Counted from the stretch's first letter, positions 32,700 to 41,770 are shown. The stretch is DNA of 64,000 bases from JANLVJ01 sp031363945 (GCA_031363945.1 JANLVJ010000064.1:94931-158930), one strand, 5' to 3'. Program-made: numbers and translations. Notes: generated from the letters alone by a model not told the origin.

Positions 32700-33026
32700 A
32701 TGACTGATAACAACAAAGTATTACTGGGAATTTTTGCTGGGCTTGCCACTGGAGTCGTCCTTGCCCTATTATTAGCCCCTGAGAAAGGCTCAGATCTAAG
32801 AGAGAAACTATCTGATGGTCTGTCTTCAGCAAATGAGGAACTTAAAGACACTTTTGCTGAACTAAAAGGACAGGTTGAAGATTATGTGCATGCTTTTGAA
32901 AAAGACATTCGCAAAGTTGTACAGGAGCATCTTCACAATCTCACTGAAAAAACGGATCAGATAATAGATAAAGAGGAAAATCTTGTTAAAAAAGCGTTTG
33001 AATTTGGAAAAGAGCTTTCAAACTAG
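32700..33026 (+). CDS. YtxH domain (gas-vesicle-like) small membrane-associated protein
   Basis: A 108-residue protein of the YtxH family. It has one N-terminal hydrophobic segment, LLGIFAGLATGVVLALLLAP, immediately followed by the family signature APEKGSDLREKL. The rest is a long charged amphipathic helix (residues 40-108) likely to form a coiled coil. Homologues are often stress-linked membrane proteins; the molecular function is not known. It stands alone between a divergent kinase gene and a strong terminator. Confidence 0.85.
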   Translation: MTDNNKVLLGIFAGLATGVVLALLLAPEKGSDLREKLSDGLSSANEELKDTFAELKGQVEDYVHAFEKDIRKVVQEHLHNLTEKTDQIIDKEENLVKKAFEFGKELSN

Positions 33027-33047
33027 AAGTCGCGATAAACCCATTTC

Positions 33048-33074
33048 AGCCATATCCTATATGGCTTTTTTTTT
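33048..33074 (+). terminator. Intrinsic terminator after the ytxH-like gene
   Basis: Perfect 8-bp stem AGCCATAT (33048-33055) / ATATGGCT (33059-33066) with a 3-nt loop, followed by an uninterrupted T-run to 33074. Its T-run merges into the TTG of the next promoter. Confidence 0.85.
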
Positions 33075-33104
33075 GACCTTAAAGAACCGATTCAATTACT
33101 TTTG
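33073..33104 (+). promoter_or_regulatory. Promoter of the DUF3078-Nudix-plsC operon
   Basis: TTG at 33073-33075, a 21-bp spacer and TACTTTTG at 33097-33104 fit the Bacteroidota consensus TTG-N17-23-TAnnTTTG fully. Transcription would begin about 30 nt before the start codon at 33143. This is one of the two best promoters in the window. Confidence 0.65.
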
Positions 33105-33142
33105 AATTTAATACCTTAGAGACGTACTAATATTCAGGCAAA

Positions 33143-34297
33143 ATGATCCTTAAAAAGGAAATTATTTTACTTTGCAAAGTATTGCTCATTACAAACCTGG
33201 CCTGGTCTGCACAGTTTCAGCAAGCAAATGACAGCAGCAGACAGCGCTTCTTACTGAGAACTGAACTTTTAAGACAAAAGTTCATTTTATCACGGCGTAT
33301 TGATAGTATTTTTAAAGACAGTTCGATAAAAGATACTATACCTGATTATATTGTCATTACCGACACCGTTAAAACTTATCCATTTACAAGAGATTCTCTT
33401 GAAAAAATCAGCATAAAAGGATTAAAAAGACCTTTTCGTGCCCTGTTATTACTTAAACCGCCTGAAATATCTGGTAACTACTGCCTGATCAAGCCGAAGT
33501 ACTGGTCTAAGTCTTTTGACTTAACGCTCAATCTGACAGAAGCTACATTTAGCCAAAACTGGAAAGCAGGAGGCCTAAATTCACTTGCTGCACTTGGAAC
33601 AATAAATGCAAAAACTGATTATGAGCGTTACGATGTTTCTTTTACTAATGAACTTCAGTCTCAGTACGGTCTGGCCGAACAAAAAACTCAGGGATTAAGA
33701 AAAACCGCTGACAGATTATACCTGGATTCAAAATTTGCAATTAAAATCAAAAATCCTTTTTACCTGTTTACAGCCATTAACTTCCAATCACAGTTCGCCA
33801 GCGGTTACAGTTATTCAACTAGTGCAACAGGTAGTACATTAAGATCTAAACTATCAGGATTTCTTGCCCCTGGTTATTTAACAGAATCATTGGGTCTTGA
33901 ATATAAACCAGATAATAACTTTTCACTTCGCTTTGGCTTTGGCTCATTCAGGCAAACATTTGTTGTAGACACTACTATTTATAAAAACGTCTCCGGCAAC
34001 TACGGAGTAGCGGTTGGCGAGCGAACTTCAACCCAGGCTGCCTTTCAACTCGTTGCAAACTTTGATAAAAATATTGCGAAAAATTTGCACTTGAAAACAT
34101 TGTTTCAATTTTTTGAAAGTTACTCAAGTAGAACAAATACCTCTAGTAGACTTGATATCAGCCTGACAGCAAAAATCAATAAAATGCTTGATCTCAATTT
34201 TATGGGATCGGCGCTTTATGACAGGAGTCAGGATTCAAAAATTCAATTTACCCAGTTTTTATCCCTAGGCATCGCGTATAAATATTCAGACTTTTAA
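33143..34297 (+). CDS. DUF3078 protein, exported, probably outer-membrane associated
   Basis: A 384-residue protein of the Bacteroidota family DUF3078. It starts with a signal-peptide-like segment (KKEIILLCKVLLITNLAWSA). From about residue 115 the family pattern appears: FDLTLNLTEATFSQNWKAGG, ERYDVSFTNELQSQYGLAEQ, then repeated aromatic-glycine strands such as INFQSQFASGYSY and FGFGSFRQTF. A final strand ends in Phe (LGIAYKYSDF), a usual outer-membrane beta-barrel ending. Function unknown. It is followed after 2 bp by a Nudix gene and then plsC, so an envelope-lipid connection is possible but unproven. Confidence 0.82.
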   Translation: MILKKEIILLCKVLLITNLAWSAQFQQANDSSRQRFLLRTELLRQKFILSRRIDSIFKDSSIKDTIPDYIVITDTVKTYPFTRDSLEKISIKGLKRPFRALLLLKPPEISGNYCLIKPKYWSKSFDLTLNLTEATFSQNWKAGGLNSLAALGTINAKTDYERYDVSFTNELQSQYGLAEQKTQGLRKTADRLYLDSKFAIKIKNPFYLFTAINFQSQFASGYSYSTSATGSTLRSKLSGFLAPGYLTESLGLEYKPDNNFSLRFGFGSFRQTFVVDTTIYKNVSGNYGVAVGERTSTQAAFQLVANFDKNIAKNLHLKTLFQFFESYSSRTNTSSRLDISLTAKINKMLDLNFMGSALYDRSQDSKIQFTQFLSLGIAYKYSDF

Positions 34298-34299
34298 CT

Positions 34300-34860
34300 A
34301 TGTCAGAAGCAAACCCCTGGAAAAAGCTCAGCTCTGCACTGAAATATGAAAATGCATGGATCAGTTTGACTGAACATCAAGTGCTAAACCCTTCGGGAAA
34401 GCCTGGCATTTACGGTGTAATTAATTTTAAGAATATTGCCATCGGAATAGTACCATTAGATAAGCACTTAAACCTGACCCTGGTTGGTCAATACCGGTTT
34501 GCTCTTGATGCCTATAGTTGGGAATTACCAGAAGGAGGAGGCCCTGTCAATACATCACCACTAGAAAATGCACGCCGTGAACTGTTAGAGGAAACCGGAT
34601 TAAGGGCAGAAAATTGGGATGAGCTGATGCGCATGCACCTATCCAACTCTGTTTCAAATGAACTTGCCATAATTTATCTAGCTCGAAACCTCAGCCAGCA
34701 TCAGGCATGTCCTGAAGACACTGAGCAATTAAAATTGCTGACTATCCCATTTGAAAAAGCGTATTCAATGGTTTGTACTGGTGAAATTACTGATGCTATG
34801 ACAGTGGCTGCTATATTAAAAATTAAAATTATGATTCTCGACCCCGCTTTTGGTATATGA
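34300..34860 (+). CDS. Nudix hydrolase (ADP-ribose pyrophosphatase-like)
   Basis: Hydrolyses nucleoside diphosphate derivatives. The 186-residue protein carries a Nudix box, LPEGGGPVNTSPLENARREL, continuing into LEETGL; the catalytic RELxEExG core is intact. The first glutamate of the classical GX5E start is replaced (serine/proline region), as in some ADP-sugar pyrophosphatases. The preceding WELPEGG fits the ADP-ribose/ADP-sugar branch. It overlaps plsC in ATGA, so the two are translationally coupled. Substrate is a family inference. Confidence 0.88.
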   Translation: MSEANPWKKLSSALKYENAWISLTEHQVLNPSGKPGIYGVINFKNIAIGIVPLDKHLNLTLVGQYRFALDAYSWELPEGGGPVNTSPLENARRELLEETGLRAENWDELMRMHLSNSVSNELAIIYLARNLSQHQACPEDTEQLKLLTIPFEKAYSMVCTGEITDAMTVAAILKIKIMILDPAFGI

Positions 34861-35591
34861 AGAAAGTATTATCTTATTTACTAACACCTTTTTTTTACAT
34901 TGCGTTTTACCTTGTTTTACTAATTTTTCATCCAATTCAATGGATCTGCTATAACTTTTTTGGCTATGACGTGCACAAGAAATCGGTTGATTTTCTCAAT
35001 GGGGCACTAGTAGCATGTTATTTTATAATGGGCACCAAGGTCAGTTTCATTAATAAACAGCACCTTCCGCAAGGAAGAACCATTTTATTTATTTCTAACC
35101 ATCAAAGTCTGTTTGATATACCGACTATGATCTGGTTTTTAAGAAAATATAAACCGAAATTCGTTTCAAAAATTGAGCTGGGCAAGACTTTTCCAAGCAT
35201 TGGATATAATTTGCATAAAAGCGGAGCAGCCCTGGTTGACAGAACTGATGCTTTACAAGCCTTGGCAGAAATCGAACGTTTGGGCAAATTCATCCATGAA
35301 AAATCCTATTCTGCGATACTTTTTCCTGAAGGTACGAGGTCACGCACAGGGATAATGAAAACCTTTACATACAGAGGGTTCGCAAAGCTGATTGAATGCA
35401 ATCCGACGGCTTTGATCGTTCCTGTTGCTATTGAAAACGCCTGGAAAATGCAAAAGTATGGTACATTTCCGCTATCGTTTGGAGAACAAATCACCTGGAC
35501 AGTTTTATCTGCCCTTGAACAGGAAGGGAAAAGTATAGAGGAGATAGTAAGCCTTGCAGAATCAGCTATAAGAAAGCAATTACGCCAATAA
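34857..35591 (+). CDS. plsC: 1-acyl-sn-glycerol-3-phosphate acyltransferase
   Basis: Transfers an acyl chain to lysophosphatidic acid to make phosphatidic acid. The 244-residue protein has an N-terminal hydrophobic segment (LLTPFFYIAFYLVLLIFHPI), the catalytic HX4D motif in SNHQSLFDIPT near residue 82, the glycerophosphate-binding FPEGTRSR near residue 160 and the late IVPVAIENAW block. All are standard for PlsC. It is last in the operon and is followed by a strong terminator. Confidence 0.93.
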   Translation: MKKVLSYLLTPFFYIAFYLVLLIFHPIQWICYNFFGYDVHKKSVDFLNGALVACYFIMGTKVSFINKQHLPQGRTILFISNHQSLFDIPTMIWFLRKYKPKFVSKIELGKTFPSIGYNLHKSGAALVDRTDALQALAEIERLGKFIHEKSYSAILFPEGTRSRTGIMKTFTYRGFAKLIECNPTALIVPVAIENAWKMQKYGTFPLSFGEQITWTVLSALEQEGKSIEEIVSLAESAIRKQLRQ

Positions 35592-35700
35592 AACAAGAAA
35601 GATGTTGAAAAAGGTAACGTCTATTTTACAAACTTATATTCTTAAAAAAGTGTTTATCAAAAATCATGTTAGATAATTAATACTATAATTTCCAATTAAA

Positions 35701-35726
35701 AGTCCGGAGGGGTGTCCGGACTTTTT
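35701..35726. terminator. Bidirectional terminator between plsC and sdhB
   Basis: Perfect 8-bp GC-rich stem AGTCCGGA (35701-35708) / TCCGGACT (35715-35722) with a 6-nt loop, flanked by A-run and T-run. It serves the convergent plsC (plus) and sdhB (minus) transcripts. Confidence 0.88.
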
Positions 35727-35748
35727 CTTCCTTTTGAACTTAGATTAA

Positions 35749-36510
35749 TTAATTTTCACTATCAACAAATTTCGAGTGCATGTATTCCCTGTTCAGTCGT
35801 GCAATATTCTCTTGGGATATAAGTTTTGGACATTCTGCAGAACAGGCTCCTGTATTGGTACAATTGCCAAAACCTTCTTCGTCCATTTGTGCAATCATTG
35901 CACTTACTCTTGAGTCGCGCTCTGCATTACCCTGAGGAAGCAATGCTAATTGAGATACTTTCGCACTAACAAACAACATAGCTGAAGAGTTTTTGCAGGC
36001 GGCAACACAGGCACCGCAAGCAATGCAGGTAGCTGCACTAAAGGCAAGATCGGCATCTTCTTTTGGAATCAGGATATTATTCGCATCCGGAGCATTACCA
36101 GTATTGACAGATATAAATCCACCAGAAATAATGATGCGGTCAAATGCTGAACGATCAACTGTAAGGTCTGCGATAACTGGGAATGCTGCTGCGCGCCATG
36201 GTTCAACGGTAATTGTCTGCCCGTCTTTGAATGAGCGCATGTGTAGCTGGCAAGTCGTTGTTTGCTGTGGTCCGTGTGGTTTCCCGTTAATATACATTGA
36301 GCATGAGCCACAAATACCTTCACGGCAATCATGATCAAAAACAATCGGACGTTTGCCTTCTAGAATTAATTCTTCATTCAGCACATCGAACATTTCAAGA
36401 AAAGACATCTCAGCAGAGATATTACTTACTTTATATGTTTCGAATGCACCCTTTACTGAAGAATTTTTCTGACGCCATACTTTCAGGGTCAGGTTCATTT
36501 TTTGTTCCAT
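35749..36510 (-). CDS. sdhB: Succinate dehydrogenase/fumarate reductase iron-sulfur subunit
   Basis: Carries electrons between the flavin subunit and the quinone site in the membrane anchor. The 253-residue protein has the [2Fe-2S] cysteines in DCREGICGSCSMYING and the later TTCQ, the [4Fe-4S] motif ATCIACGACVAACKN, and a third set in CTNTGACSAECPKL. It follows sdhA by 6 bp. The type with one cytochrome b subunit and these sequence features matches the menaquinone-linked SDH of Bacteroidota. Confidence 0.96.
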   Translation of the reverse strand: MEQKMNLTLKVWRQKNSSVKGAFETYKVSNISAEMSFLEMFDVLNEELILEGKRPIVFDHDCREGICGSCSMYINGKPHGPQQTTTCQLHMRSFKDGQTITVEPWRAAAFPVIADLTVDRSAFDRIIISGGFISVNTGNAPDANNILIPKEDADLAFSAATCIACGACVAACKNSSAMLFVSAKVSQLALLPQGNAERDSRVSAMIAQMDEEGFGNCTNTGACSAECPKLISQENIARLNREYMHSKFVDSEN

Positions 36511-36516
36511 TACGAA

Positions 36517-38493
36517 TTATTTATAGCTTCTGGCAGTAACCTTAATCGATTTGAATTCAAGATGTTCTTTATGCAGCTGATAATCATTCATACCCAGGAA
36601 TTCCCATGCGGAAACATATGAAAAATTTTCATCATCTCTTAAAGCTTCGCCTTCTGGTGTCTGATACTCTTCTCTAAAATGGCCTCCACAAGATTCATTG
36701 CGGTCTAATGCATCGATACACATAAGTTCACCAAGCTCTAGAAAATCAGCAACCCGTTCTGCTTTTTCAAGTTCACGGTTAAGTTCATTGGCTTCTCCCG
36801 GAATTTTTACATCACGCCAGAATTCCTGTTGCAATGCCCTGATATCAATTATGGCATCTTCCAAACCTTCTGCACTACGTGACATCCCGCATTTATCCCA
36901 CATGATTTTTCCCAGTCGTTTATGAAAACTATCTACAGTAGTATTTCCTTTAATACCAATGAGCCTGTCAAGTCTAGCTTTTACGGCAGCCTCGGCCTCA
37001 GCAAATGCAGGGTGATCTGTAGGAATCGCTTTCTGACGTATTTCTTCAGATAAAAACTCTCCAATTGTGTAGGGAATAACGAAATAACCATCTGCGAGTC
37101 CTTGCATCAAGGCAGAAGCTCCCAGACGGTTAGCTCCATGATCTGAGAAATTAGCCTCGCCCAAAGCATATAGCCCAGGAACAGTGGTCATCAGATTATA
37201 GTCAACCCATAAACCACCCATTGTATAATGAACAGCTGGATAGATACGCATTGGGGTTTGATATGGGTCTTCACCTGTAATCTGCTTATACATATCAAAT
37301 AGATTACCGTACTTTTCTACGATAACCTTTTTTCCCATTGCAGTAATCGTTTCGGGGTCTGTAGTATGTGTGTGCTTACCAGCTTCAATTTTCCCAAAAC
37401 GCTGAATAGCTGATGTAAAATCAAGAAATACTGCCATTTTTGAAGTTCCTACACCATAGCCAGCATCACAACGCTCCTTTGCAGCTCTTGATGCAACATC
37501 TCGGGGTACAAGATTGCCAAAGGTAGGGTAACGGCGTTCAAGATAATAATCGCGTTCATTTTCAGGAATATCACTAGCCTTACGTATATCGTTCTGCCTG
37601 AGGGGCACCCAGATTCTTCCATCATTACGTAATGATTCAGACATAAGCGTTAACTTTGACTGATAGTCACCGCTCACCGGAATACAGGTTGGATGAATCT
37701 GTGTAAAACAGGGATTACCGAAAAATGCTCCTTTTTTATGTGCTTTCCAGGTTGCGGTGACATTAGAACCCATGGCATTGGTCGAGAGGTAAAAAACATT
37801 ACCATAACCCCCAGTGCAGAGTAAGACAGCATGACCAAAATGGCGCTCTAGTTCTCCAGTATTTAGATTTCTGGCAATGATACCTCTTGCTTTACCATCT
37901 ATCATGACCACATCAAGCATTTCATGACGCGCATAAACATCAATCTGTCCTAAAGAAACCTGACGCTGTAATGAGCTATAAGCACCAAGCAAAAGTTGTT
38001 GTCCGGTTTGGCCGGCCGCATAAAAAGTACGTTGTACCTGAACTCCGCCAAATGAACGGTTACTCAGCAAGCCCCCATATTCACGGGCAAAAGGTACACC
38101 CTGAGCTACACATTGATCGATAATCTGGGTGCTGGTTTCTGCAAGGCGATAAACATTTTCCTCTCTTGAACGGTAGTCACCTCCCTTAATTGTATCGTAA
38201 AACAGGCGATAAACACTATCTCCATCATTCTGGTAATTCTTTGCGGCATTTATACCTCCCTGAGCTGCAATTGAGTGCGCTCTGCGAGCAGAATCCTGAA
38301 AGCAAAATGACTTGACTTTATAGCCAAGTTCAGCCAGGGAAGCAGCTGCAGAAGCTCCGGCTAAACCAGTGCCTACAACTATTACTTCGAGATTTCTTTT
38401 GTTTGAAGGATTTACCAGGTGAACTGTCGACTTATAATTACTCCATTTACTGGCTAATTCACCATCAGGTATTTTTGCATCAAGTTCTATCAT
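36517..38493 (-). CDS. sdhA: Succinate dehydrogenase/fumarate reductase flavoprotein subunit
   Basis: Catalytic subunit oxidising succinate (or reducing fumarate) with covalently bound FAD. The 658-residue protein has the dinucleotide fold EVIVVGTGLAGASAAASLAE, the FAD-linking histidine His73 in RRAHSIAAQGGINAAKN, the substrate loop around QIHPTCIPVSGDYQSK, and the GLYALGEANFSDHGANRLGA FAD segment. Length and an extended C-terminus fit the Bacteroidota form. It lies between sdhC and sdhB. Confidence 0.97.
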   Translation of the reverse strand: MIELDAKIPDGELASKWSNYKSTVHLVNPSNKRNLEVIVVGTGLAGASAAASLAELGYKVKSFCFQDSARRAHSIAAQGGINAAKNYQNDGDSVYRLFYDTIKGGDYRSREENVYRLAETSTQIIDQCVAQGVPFAREYGGLLSNRSFGGVQVQRTFYAAGQTGQQLLLGAYSSLQRQVSLGQIDVYARHEMLDVVMIDGKARGIIARNLNTGELERHFGHAVLLCTGGYGNVFYLSTNAMGSNVTATWKAHKKGAFFGNPCFTQIHPTCIPVSGDYQSKLTLMSESLRNDGRIWVPLRQNDIRKASDIPENERDYYLERRYPTFGNLVPRDVASRAAKERCDAGYGVGTSKMAVFLDFTSAIQRFGKIEAGKHTHTTDPETITAMGKKVIVEKYGNLFDMYKQITGEDPYQTPMRIYPAVHYTMGGLWVDYNLMTTVPGLYALGEANFSDHGANRLGASALMQGLADGYFVIPYTIGEFLSEEIRQKAIPTDHPAFAEAEAAVKARLDRLIGIKGNTTVDSFHKRLGKIMWDKCGMSRSAEGLEDAIIDIRALQQEFWRDVKIPGEANELNRELEKAERVADFLELGELMCIDALDRNESCGGHFREEYQTPEGEALRDDENFSYVSAWEFLGMNDYQLHKEHLEFKSIKVTARSYK

Positions 38494-38514
38494 TTGAGTT
38501 GCTGGTTAAAAATT

Positions 38515-39195
38515 CTATTTAATAAAATGCAGGTAAATCGCGAGCGGCATTGCTGCAAATACAAGTGGAACAAGAAGTGAAAAAACAACCCCGACAAATT
38601 TTATCACAGGAGTGTATTTTTTGTGGCTAATACCCAGGGTTTGAAATGCTGATGAAAAACCATGAAGCAAATGGTAGCCCAAAGAGAACATGGCAAATAC
38701 ATATAATGCTACAATAAATGGCTGCTGAAAAACTTCATGCATCATTGCGTATAAATCTTTATGCTTGATACTATCATCAACCAATATATTTGTAAACCTT
38801 GATTTTACCCAAAAGTTTCCAAGATGTACAATCAGAAAGATCAGTATGATAGTTCCTAGTAAACCCATTGACCGGCTATACCATTTTGAATTGCTGTCGG
38901 CCGAACTGACTGCATATTTAATGGGTCGGCTTTGATCATTTTTTCTGCTCAGCACCGCTGCCTGATAAATATGAACAATGAAACCAGCGATAAGGCCAAC
39001 TTCCATAATACGGATAAGTATATTATTTGCCATAAAATCAGCTGCAGTATTAAATTTTAAGCCTCCATCATTGGCAAATACCAAAGAATTTATGCTTACA
39101 TGTACTAAAAGAAAACTAATTAAAAAAAGACCTGTCAGGCCCATTACCAGTTTTCGGCCGATTGATGTGTTAAAAGCATCGGGAAGTCGACTCAT
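38515..39195 (-). CDS. sdhC: Succinate dehydrogenase cytochrome b subunit
   Basis: Single membrane anchor of the type with five transmembrane helices, expected to bind two haems b and menaquinone. The 226-residue protein has helices near 15-35, 60-80, 108-130, 155-175 and 195-220, with histidines in FLLVHVSINS, GFIVHIYQAA, FLIVHLGNFW and LGYHLLHGFSSAF as candidate haem ligands. No sdhD gene is present, consistent with the type B complex. It is the first gene of the operon, about 25 bp after a TAnnTTTG box. Confidence 0.94.
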   Translation of the reverse strand: MSRLPDAFNTSIGRKLVMGLTGLFLISFLLVHVSINSLVFANDGGLKFNTAADFMANNILIRIMEVGLIAGFIVHIYQAAVLSRKNDQSRPIKYAVSSADSNSKWYSRSMGLLGTIILIFLIVHLGNFWVKSRFTNILVDDSIKHKDLYAMMHEVFQQPFIVALYVFAMFSLGYHLLHGFSSAFQTLGISHKKYTPVIKFVGVVFSLLVPLVFAAMPLAIYLHFIK

Positions 39196-39220
39196 ATAAT
39201 GATGTTTTGGTTAAATCAGT

Positions 39221-39228
39221 CAAATTTA
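39221..39228 (-). promoter_or_regulatory. Predicted -7 box of the sdhCAB operon
   Basis: Minus-strand TAAATTTG, a perfect TAnnTTTG, sits 25 bp before the sdhC start and would leave a leader of under 20 nt. No TTG at the usual spacing. Confidence 0.45.
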
Positions 39229-39289
39229 TTTAAAGCGGGCCGGTTCATAGCCCTTAATAACTATTTAGAATGGTTCTAATTAATAGTTT

Positions 39290-39949
39290 TCAGTCAGTAG
39301 CATTTAAACAAATCACCTTCCCTGAAAATACAGGATAGATTTTATCATTTTCGTTGACAGCGATGGTTGAATTGCCAGTAAATCGACCAAATGCAGGTAG
39401 AACACCCTGCTTATCAGAAAAATAAAAACAAGGCATTGTAAGACTTTGCCTGGCCCTTCCTTTTAATCGTATGCCTGGGTGAATATGCCCAGAAAGATAA
39501 TAGTGACTACCTGCAATAGTTGTATTTGCCGGAGGAACATGAACCAATCTGAACGGGAACACATCAAGATATCCCTTTACGATGATTACCCCAGCATTAA
39601 GCAAAACCTGATCATTCAAAATATCATGGTTTCCTTTTACAAGTACTATTTCAAGATCAGGAAATTTTTTACGCCATACCGGAAACAGATACCAGTCAAT
39701 ATTAAGTTCACTATGAAAAAAATCACCCAGGATATACAGACGCCCAGGCTGATAACGTTCAACCAGATCTGCCAGTAATGAAAGATCTTCTTCCTGCAGT
39801 TTAGTTGGAACAGGAATACCTGCTTTTCGAAAGTGACCTGATTTTCCAAGATGAATATCGGCAACTAAAAGCGCAGAATTTCTCTTCCACCAGATTGCCT
39901 TCTCAGGCAATAACATTAACACTTCATTTTTAATCGTTACTTCTATCAT
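39290..39949 (-). CDS. pdeM: PdeM-type metallophosphoesterase (ligase-associated DNA repair family)
   Basis: Calcineurin-like phosphoesterase of 219 residues resembling the ligase-associated DNA damage response endonuclease PdeM. The metal-binding motifs are all present: VADIHLGKSGHFRKAGIPVP, LGDFFHSE, VKGNHDIL and LSGHIHPGIRLKG. The short N-terminus EVTIKNEVLMLLPEKAIWW is typical of this group. In many genomes the gene is next to an ATP-dependent DNA ligase and an Lhr-type helicase; neither is within this window. It lies 64 bp downstream of the degQ-like gene, across a strong hairpin, so it may have its own promoter. Confidence 0.85.
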   Translation of the reverse strand: MIEVTIKNEVLMLLPEKAIWWKRNSALLVADIHLGKSGHFRKAGIPVPTKLQEEDLSLLADLVERYQPGRLYILGDFFHSELNIDWYLFPVWRKKFPDLEIVLVKGNHDILNDQVLLNAGVIIVKGYLDVFPFRLVHVPPANTTIAGSHYYLSGHIHPGIRLKGRARQSLTMPCFYFSDKQGVLPAFGRFTGNSTIAVNENDKIYPVFSGKVICLNATD

Positions 39950-39961
39950 TTATTATAAAGG

Positions 39962-39987
39962 AGAAGGGCTCACGAATGAGCCCTTCT
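39962..39987. terminator. Strong hairpin between the HtrA-like gene and pdeM
   Basis: Perfect 11-bp stem AGAAGGGCTCA (39962-39972) / TGAGCCCTTCT (39977-39987) with a CGAA tetraloop. On the minus strand it is followed by CCTTTATAAT, a weak T-tract. It probably ends most transcripts from the protease gene. Confidence 0.7.
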
Positions 39988-40013
39988 TCAATATCTAAAA
40001 TTAAGGTTAAATC

Positions 40014-41534
40014 TTAATTTCTAATGCTACGTTGAAAGGTCTGTGTAACATTTGGTTCTCTTGGATCAATAAATTCAACACCAAGACCTTCTGTACTGGC
40101 AGCCAGCGCATCATTAATATCAGCAGGTGACTTAATAAGCTGATCATTGATTTTGATAATGATAAACCCAACTTTTAAACCAGCGTCTTTTAACAAACCC
40201 TGACCAAGGCGGCTGATCTTAACACCAGATTGTACACCAAATTTGGCAAGTTCTGTCTTCGAAAGAGGCAAGGCCTCAATGCTTGATAGTGTGATATCAG
40301 CTGGAGATGCTTCTTTATGTACCAGTTTAATACCCCCATCCTGATTTTTGAGCAAAACCTTAAAATTCATGGTTTCGCCATTTCTTAAAAGTGTAACATC
40401 AACCTTGTCGCCAGGCCTGTATCGGGCAACCTGCTCTTCAAGTTCAGAAATTGAATTAACAGGAAGGGACTGAATGCTAGTGATAATATCATCCGCCTTG
40501 ATTCCAACTGCCTCAGCAGAACTTCCTGCAGAAACACCGCCTACGTACACACCCCTGATGTCAGGATCCTTTAATTTTTTTTCTTTTACAAATTCAGCTG
40601 TTACCTCTTCGCCTAAAACGATGCCAAGGTAGCCCCGCTGAACAGTTCCGTAATTGCGCAAGTCATCAATTACTTTTTTGACCAGATTAACAGGCACTGC
40701 AAATGAATAACCCTCAAAGTTACCCGTACCTGACGCTATGGCTGAGTTAATACCAATCAGTTCTGCATTCATATTCACAAGAGCCCCACCACTATTACCC
40801 CTGTTTACAGCTGCATCAGTTTGAATGAACGACTCAACAGCCCTGTTAGCCTTTGGCTTTTGCTGAGGTCCGAACTGCTGGTGTGGATTACCACCAGAAT
40901 TGCCAAGAAGCCCGATACTTCTACCCTTTGCACTTACGATACCTGCAGTAACAGTTGATGTTAGATTAAATGGATTTCCTACAGCAAGCACCCACTCACC
41001 AACTTTTACCTGATCAGAATTACCAAATTTAAGTATAGGCAACCCTTCTGCCTCTATTTTAAGCAGGGCAATATCCGTGTTTGGATCTGTTCCGATAAGT
41101 TTGGCCTTGAAAGATTTTTTATTTTCTAGAACAACTTCAATATTATTGGCGTCTTCAATAACGTGATTGTTGGTTACGATATAGCCATCTGCTGATATAA
41201 TAACACCTGAACCGAATGCTTTTTGAGGGCCGCGTGAAGGCGTCATTCCAAACATATCACCAAACATTTCTGAAACATCATCCCCGCCTTTTGAAGCCCG
41301 GTAAGTTGTAGTAATATGCACCACCGCAGGAGTTGAAACCGCTGCCGGAGCCACAAAATCAGGTAATCCTGAAGAACTCAGATTGCTCGAACGATCTGAA
41401 ACCTTCACGTAATTTACTTTCTGCTGTTCAGTTTGAAAAGAAACAAAGGGCTTAGGTTCAATGAGCTTATACCCTCCGACTGCAATAAGACCTCCTATGG
41501 CTGCAGTAAGCAATGTTAAACCAGTTTTTTTCAT
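40014..41534 (-). CDS. HtrA/DegQ-family periplasmic serine protease
   Basis: Envelope quality-control protease. The 506-residue protein has a signal-anchor (TGLTLLTAAIGGLIAVGGYK), a trypsin-like domain with catalytic His124 (VTNNHVIED), Asp154 (NTDIALLK) and Ser248 (RGNSGGAL), and two PDZ domains: the first around residues 300-390 (QRGYLGIVLGEEVTAEF, then GSSAEAVGIKADDII), the second after 420 ending in the ALAASTEGLGVEFIDPREPN tail. The 30-residue glycine/serine-rich loop before the domain (VSEMFGDMFGM) is the LA-loop. DegP versus DegQ cannot be told apart here. A good promoter lies 110 bp upstream. Confidence 0.94.
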   Translation of the reverse strand: MKKTGLTLLTAAIGGLIAVGGYKLIEPKPFVSFQTEQQKVNYVKVSDRSSNLSSSGLPDFVAPAAVSTPAVVHITTTYRASKGGDDVSEMFGDMFGMTPSRGPQKAFGSGVIISADGYIVTNNHVIEDANNIEVVLENKKSFKAKLIGTDPNTDIALLKIEAEGLPILKFGNSDQVKVGEWVLAVGNPFNLTSTVTAGIVSAKGRSIGLLGNSGGNPHQQFGPQQKPKANRAVESFIQTDAAVNRGNSGGALVNMNAELIGINSAIASGTGNFEGYSFAVPVNLVKKVIDDLRNYGTVQRGYLGIVLGEEVTAEFVKEKKLKDPDIRGVYVGGVSAGSSAEAVGIKADDIITSIQSLPVNSISELEEQVARYRPGDKVDVTLLRNGETMNFKVLLKNQDGGIKLVHKEASPADITLSSIEALPLSKTELAKFGVQSGVKISRLGQGLLKDAGLKVGFIIIKINDQLIKSPADINDALAASTEGLGVEFIDPREPNVTQTFQRSIRN

Positions 41535-41649
41535 TGTTAAATAATTAATTATGAGATATTTTTTATTTGTAATGATCAGTTTATTTAACAGCTAATCACA
41601 TCCGATAGTTTCTGTAAAATGCCTGTTTATCGTTATCTATGTCACAAAA

Positions 41650-41683
41650 CAAAAATAATACCATATTAACGATTTGACAGCAA
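41650..41683 (-). promoter_or_regulatory. Promoter of the HtrA-like protease gene
   Basis: On the minus strand TTG (41681-41683), a 23-bp spacer, and TATTTTTG (41650-41657) fit TTG-N17-23-TAnnTTTG. Transcription would start near 41643, giving a leader of about 110 nt. Confidence 0.55.
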
Positions 41684-41694
41684 TCTTCATTGCA

Positions 41695-41726
41695 TTGAAT
41701 GAAAAGATTTTTTTCTGATAAATTTA
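41695..41726 (+). promoter_or_regulatory. Promoter of dapF
   Basis: TTG at 41695-41697, a 21-bp spacer and TAAATTTA at 41719-41726 (last base off consensus). Transcription would start near 41733, just before the hairpin at 41743. Confidence 0.45.
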
Positions 41727-41742
41727 CATGTGTTGGTTTTAT

Positions 41743-41770
41743 AGCCCAGGCAACAGCCTACGGCTTTTTT
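41743..41770 (+). terminator. Terminator-like hairpin in the dapF leader
   Basis: AGCC (41743-41746) pairs with GGCT (41762-41765) and AGGC (41748-41751) with GCCT (41756-41759), around an AACA loop with a small bulge. A run of six T (41765-41770) follows. No plus-strand gene precedes it, so it lies in the dapF leader, 30 nt before the start codon. It may be an attenuator or may end a very short RNA. Confidence 0.5.
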
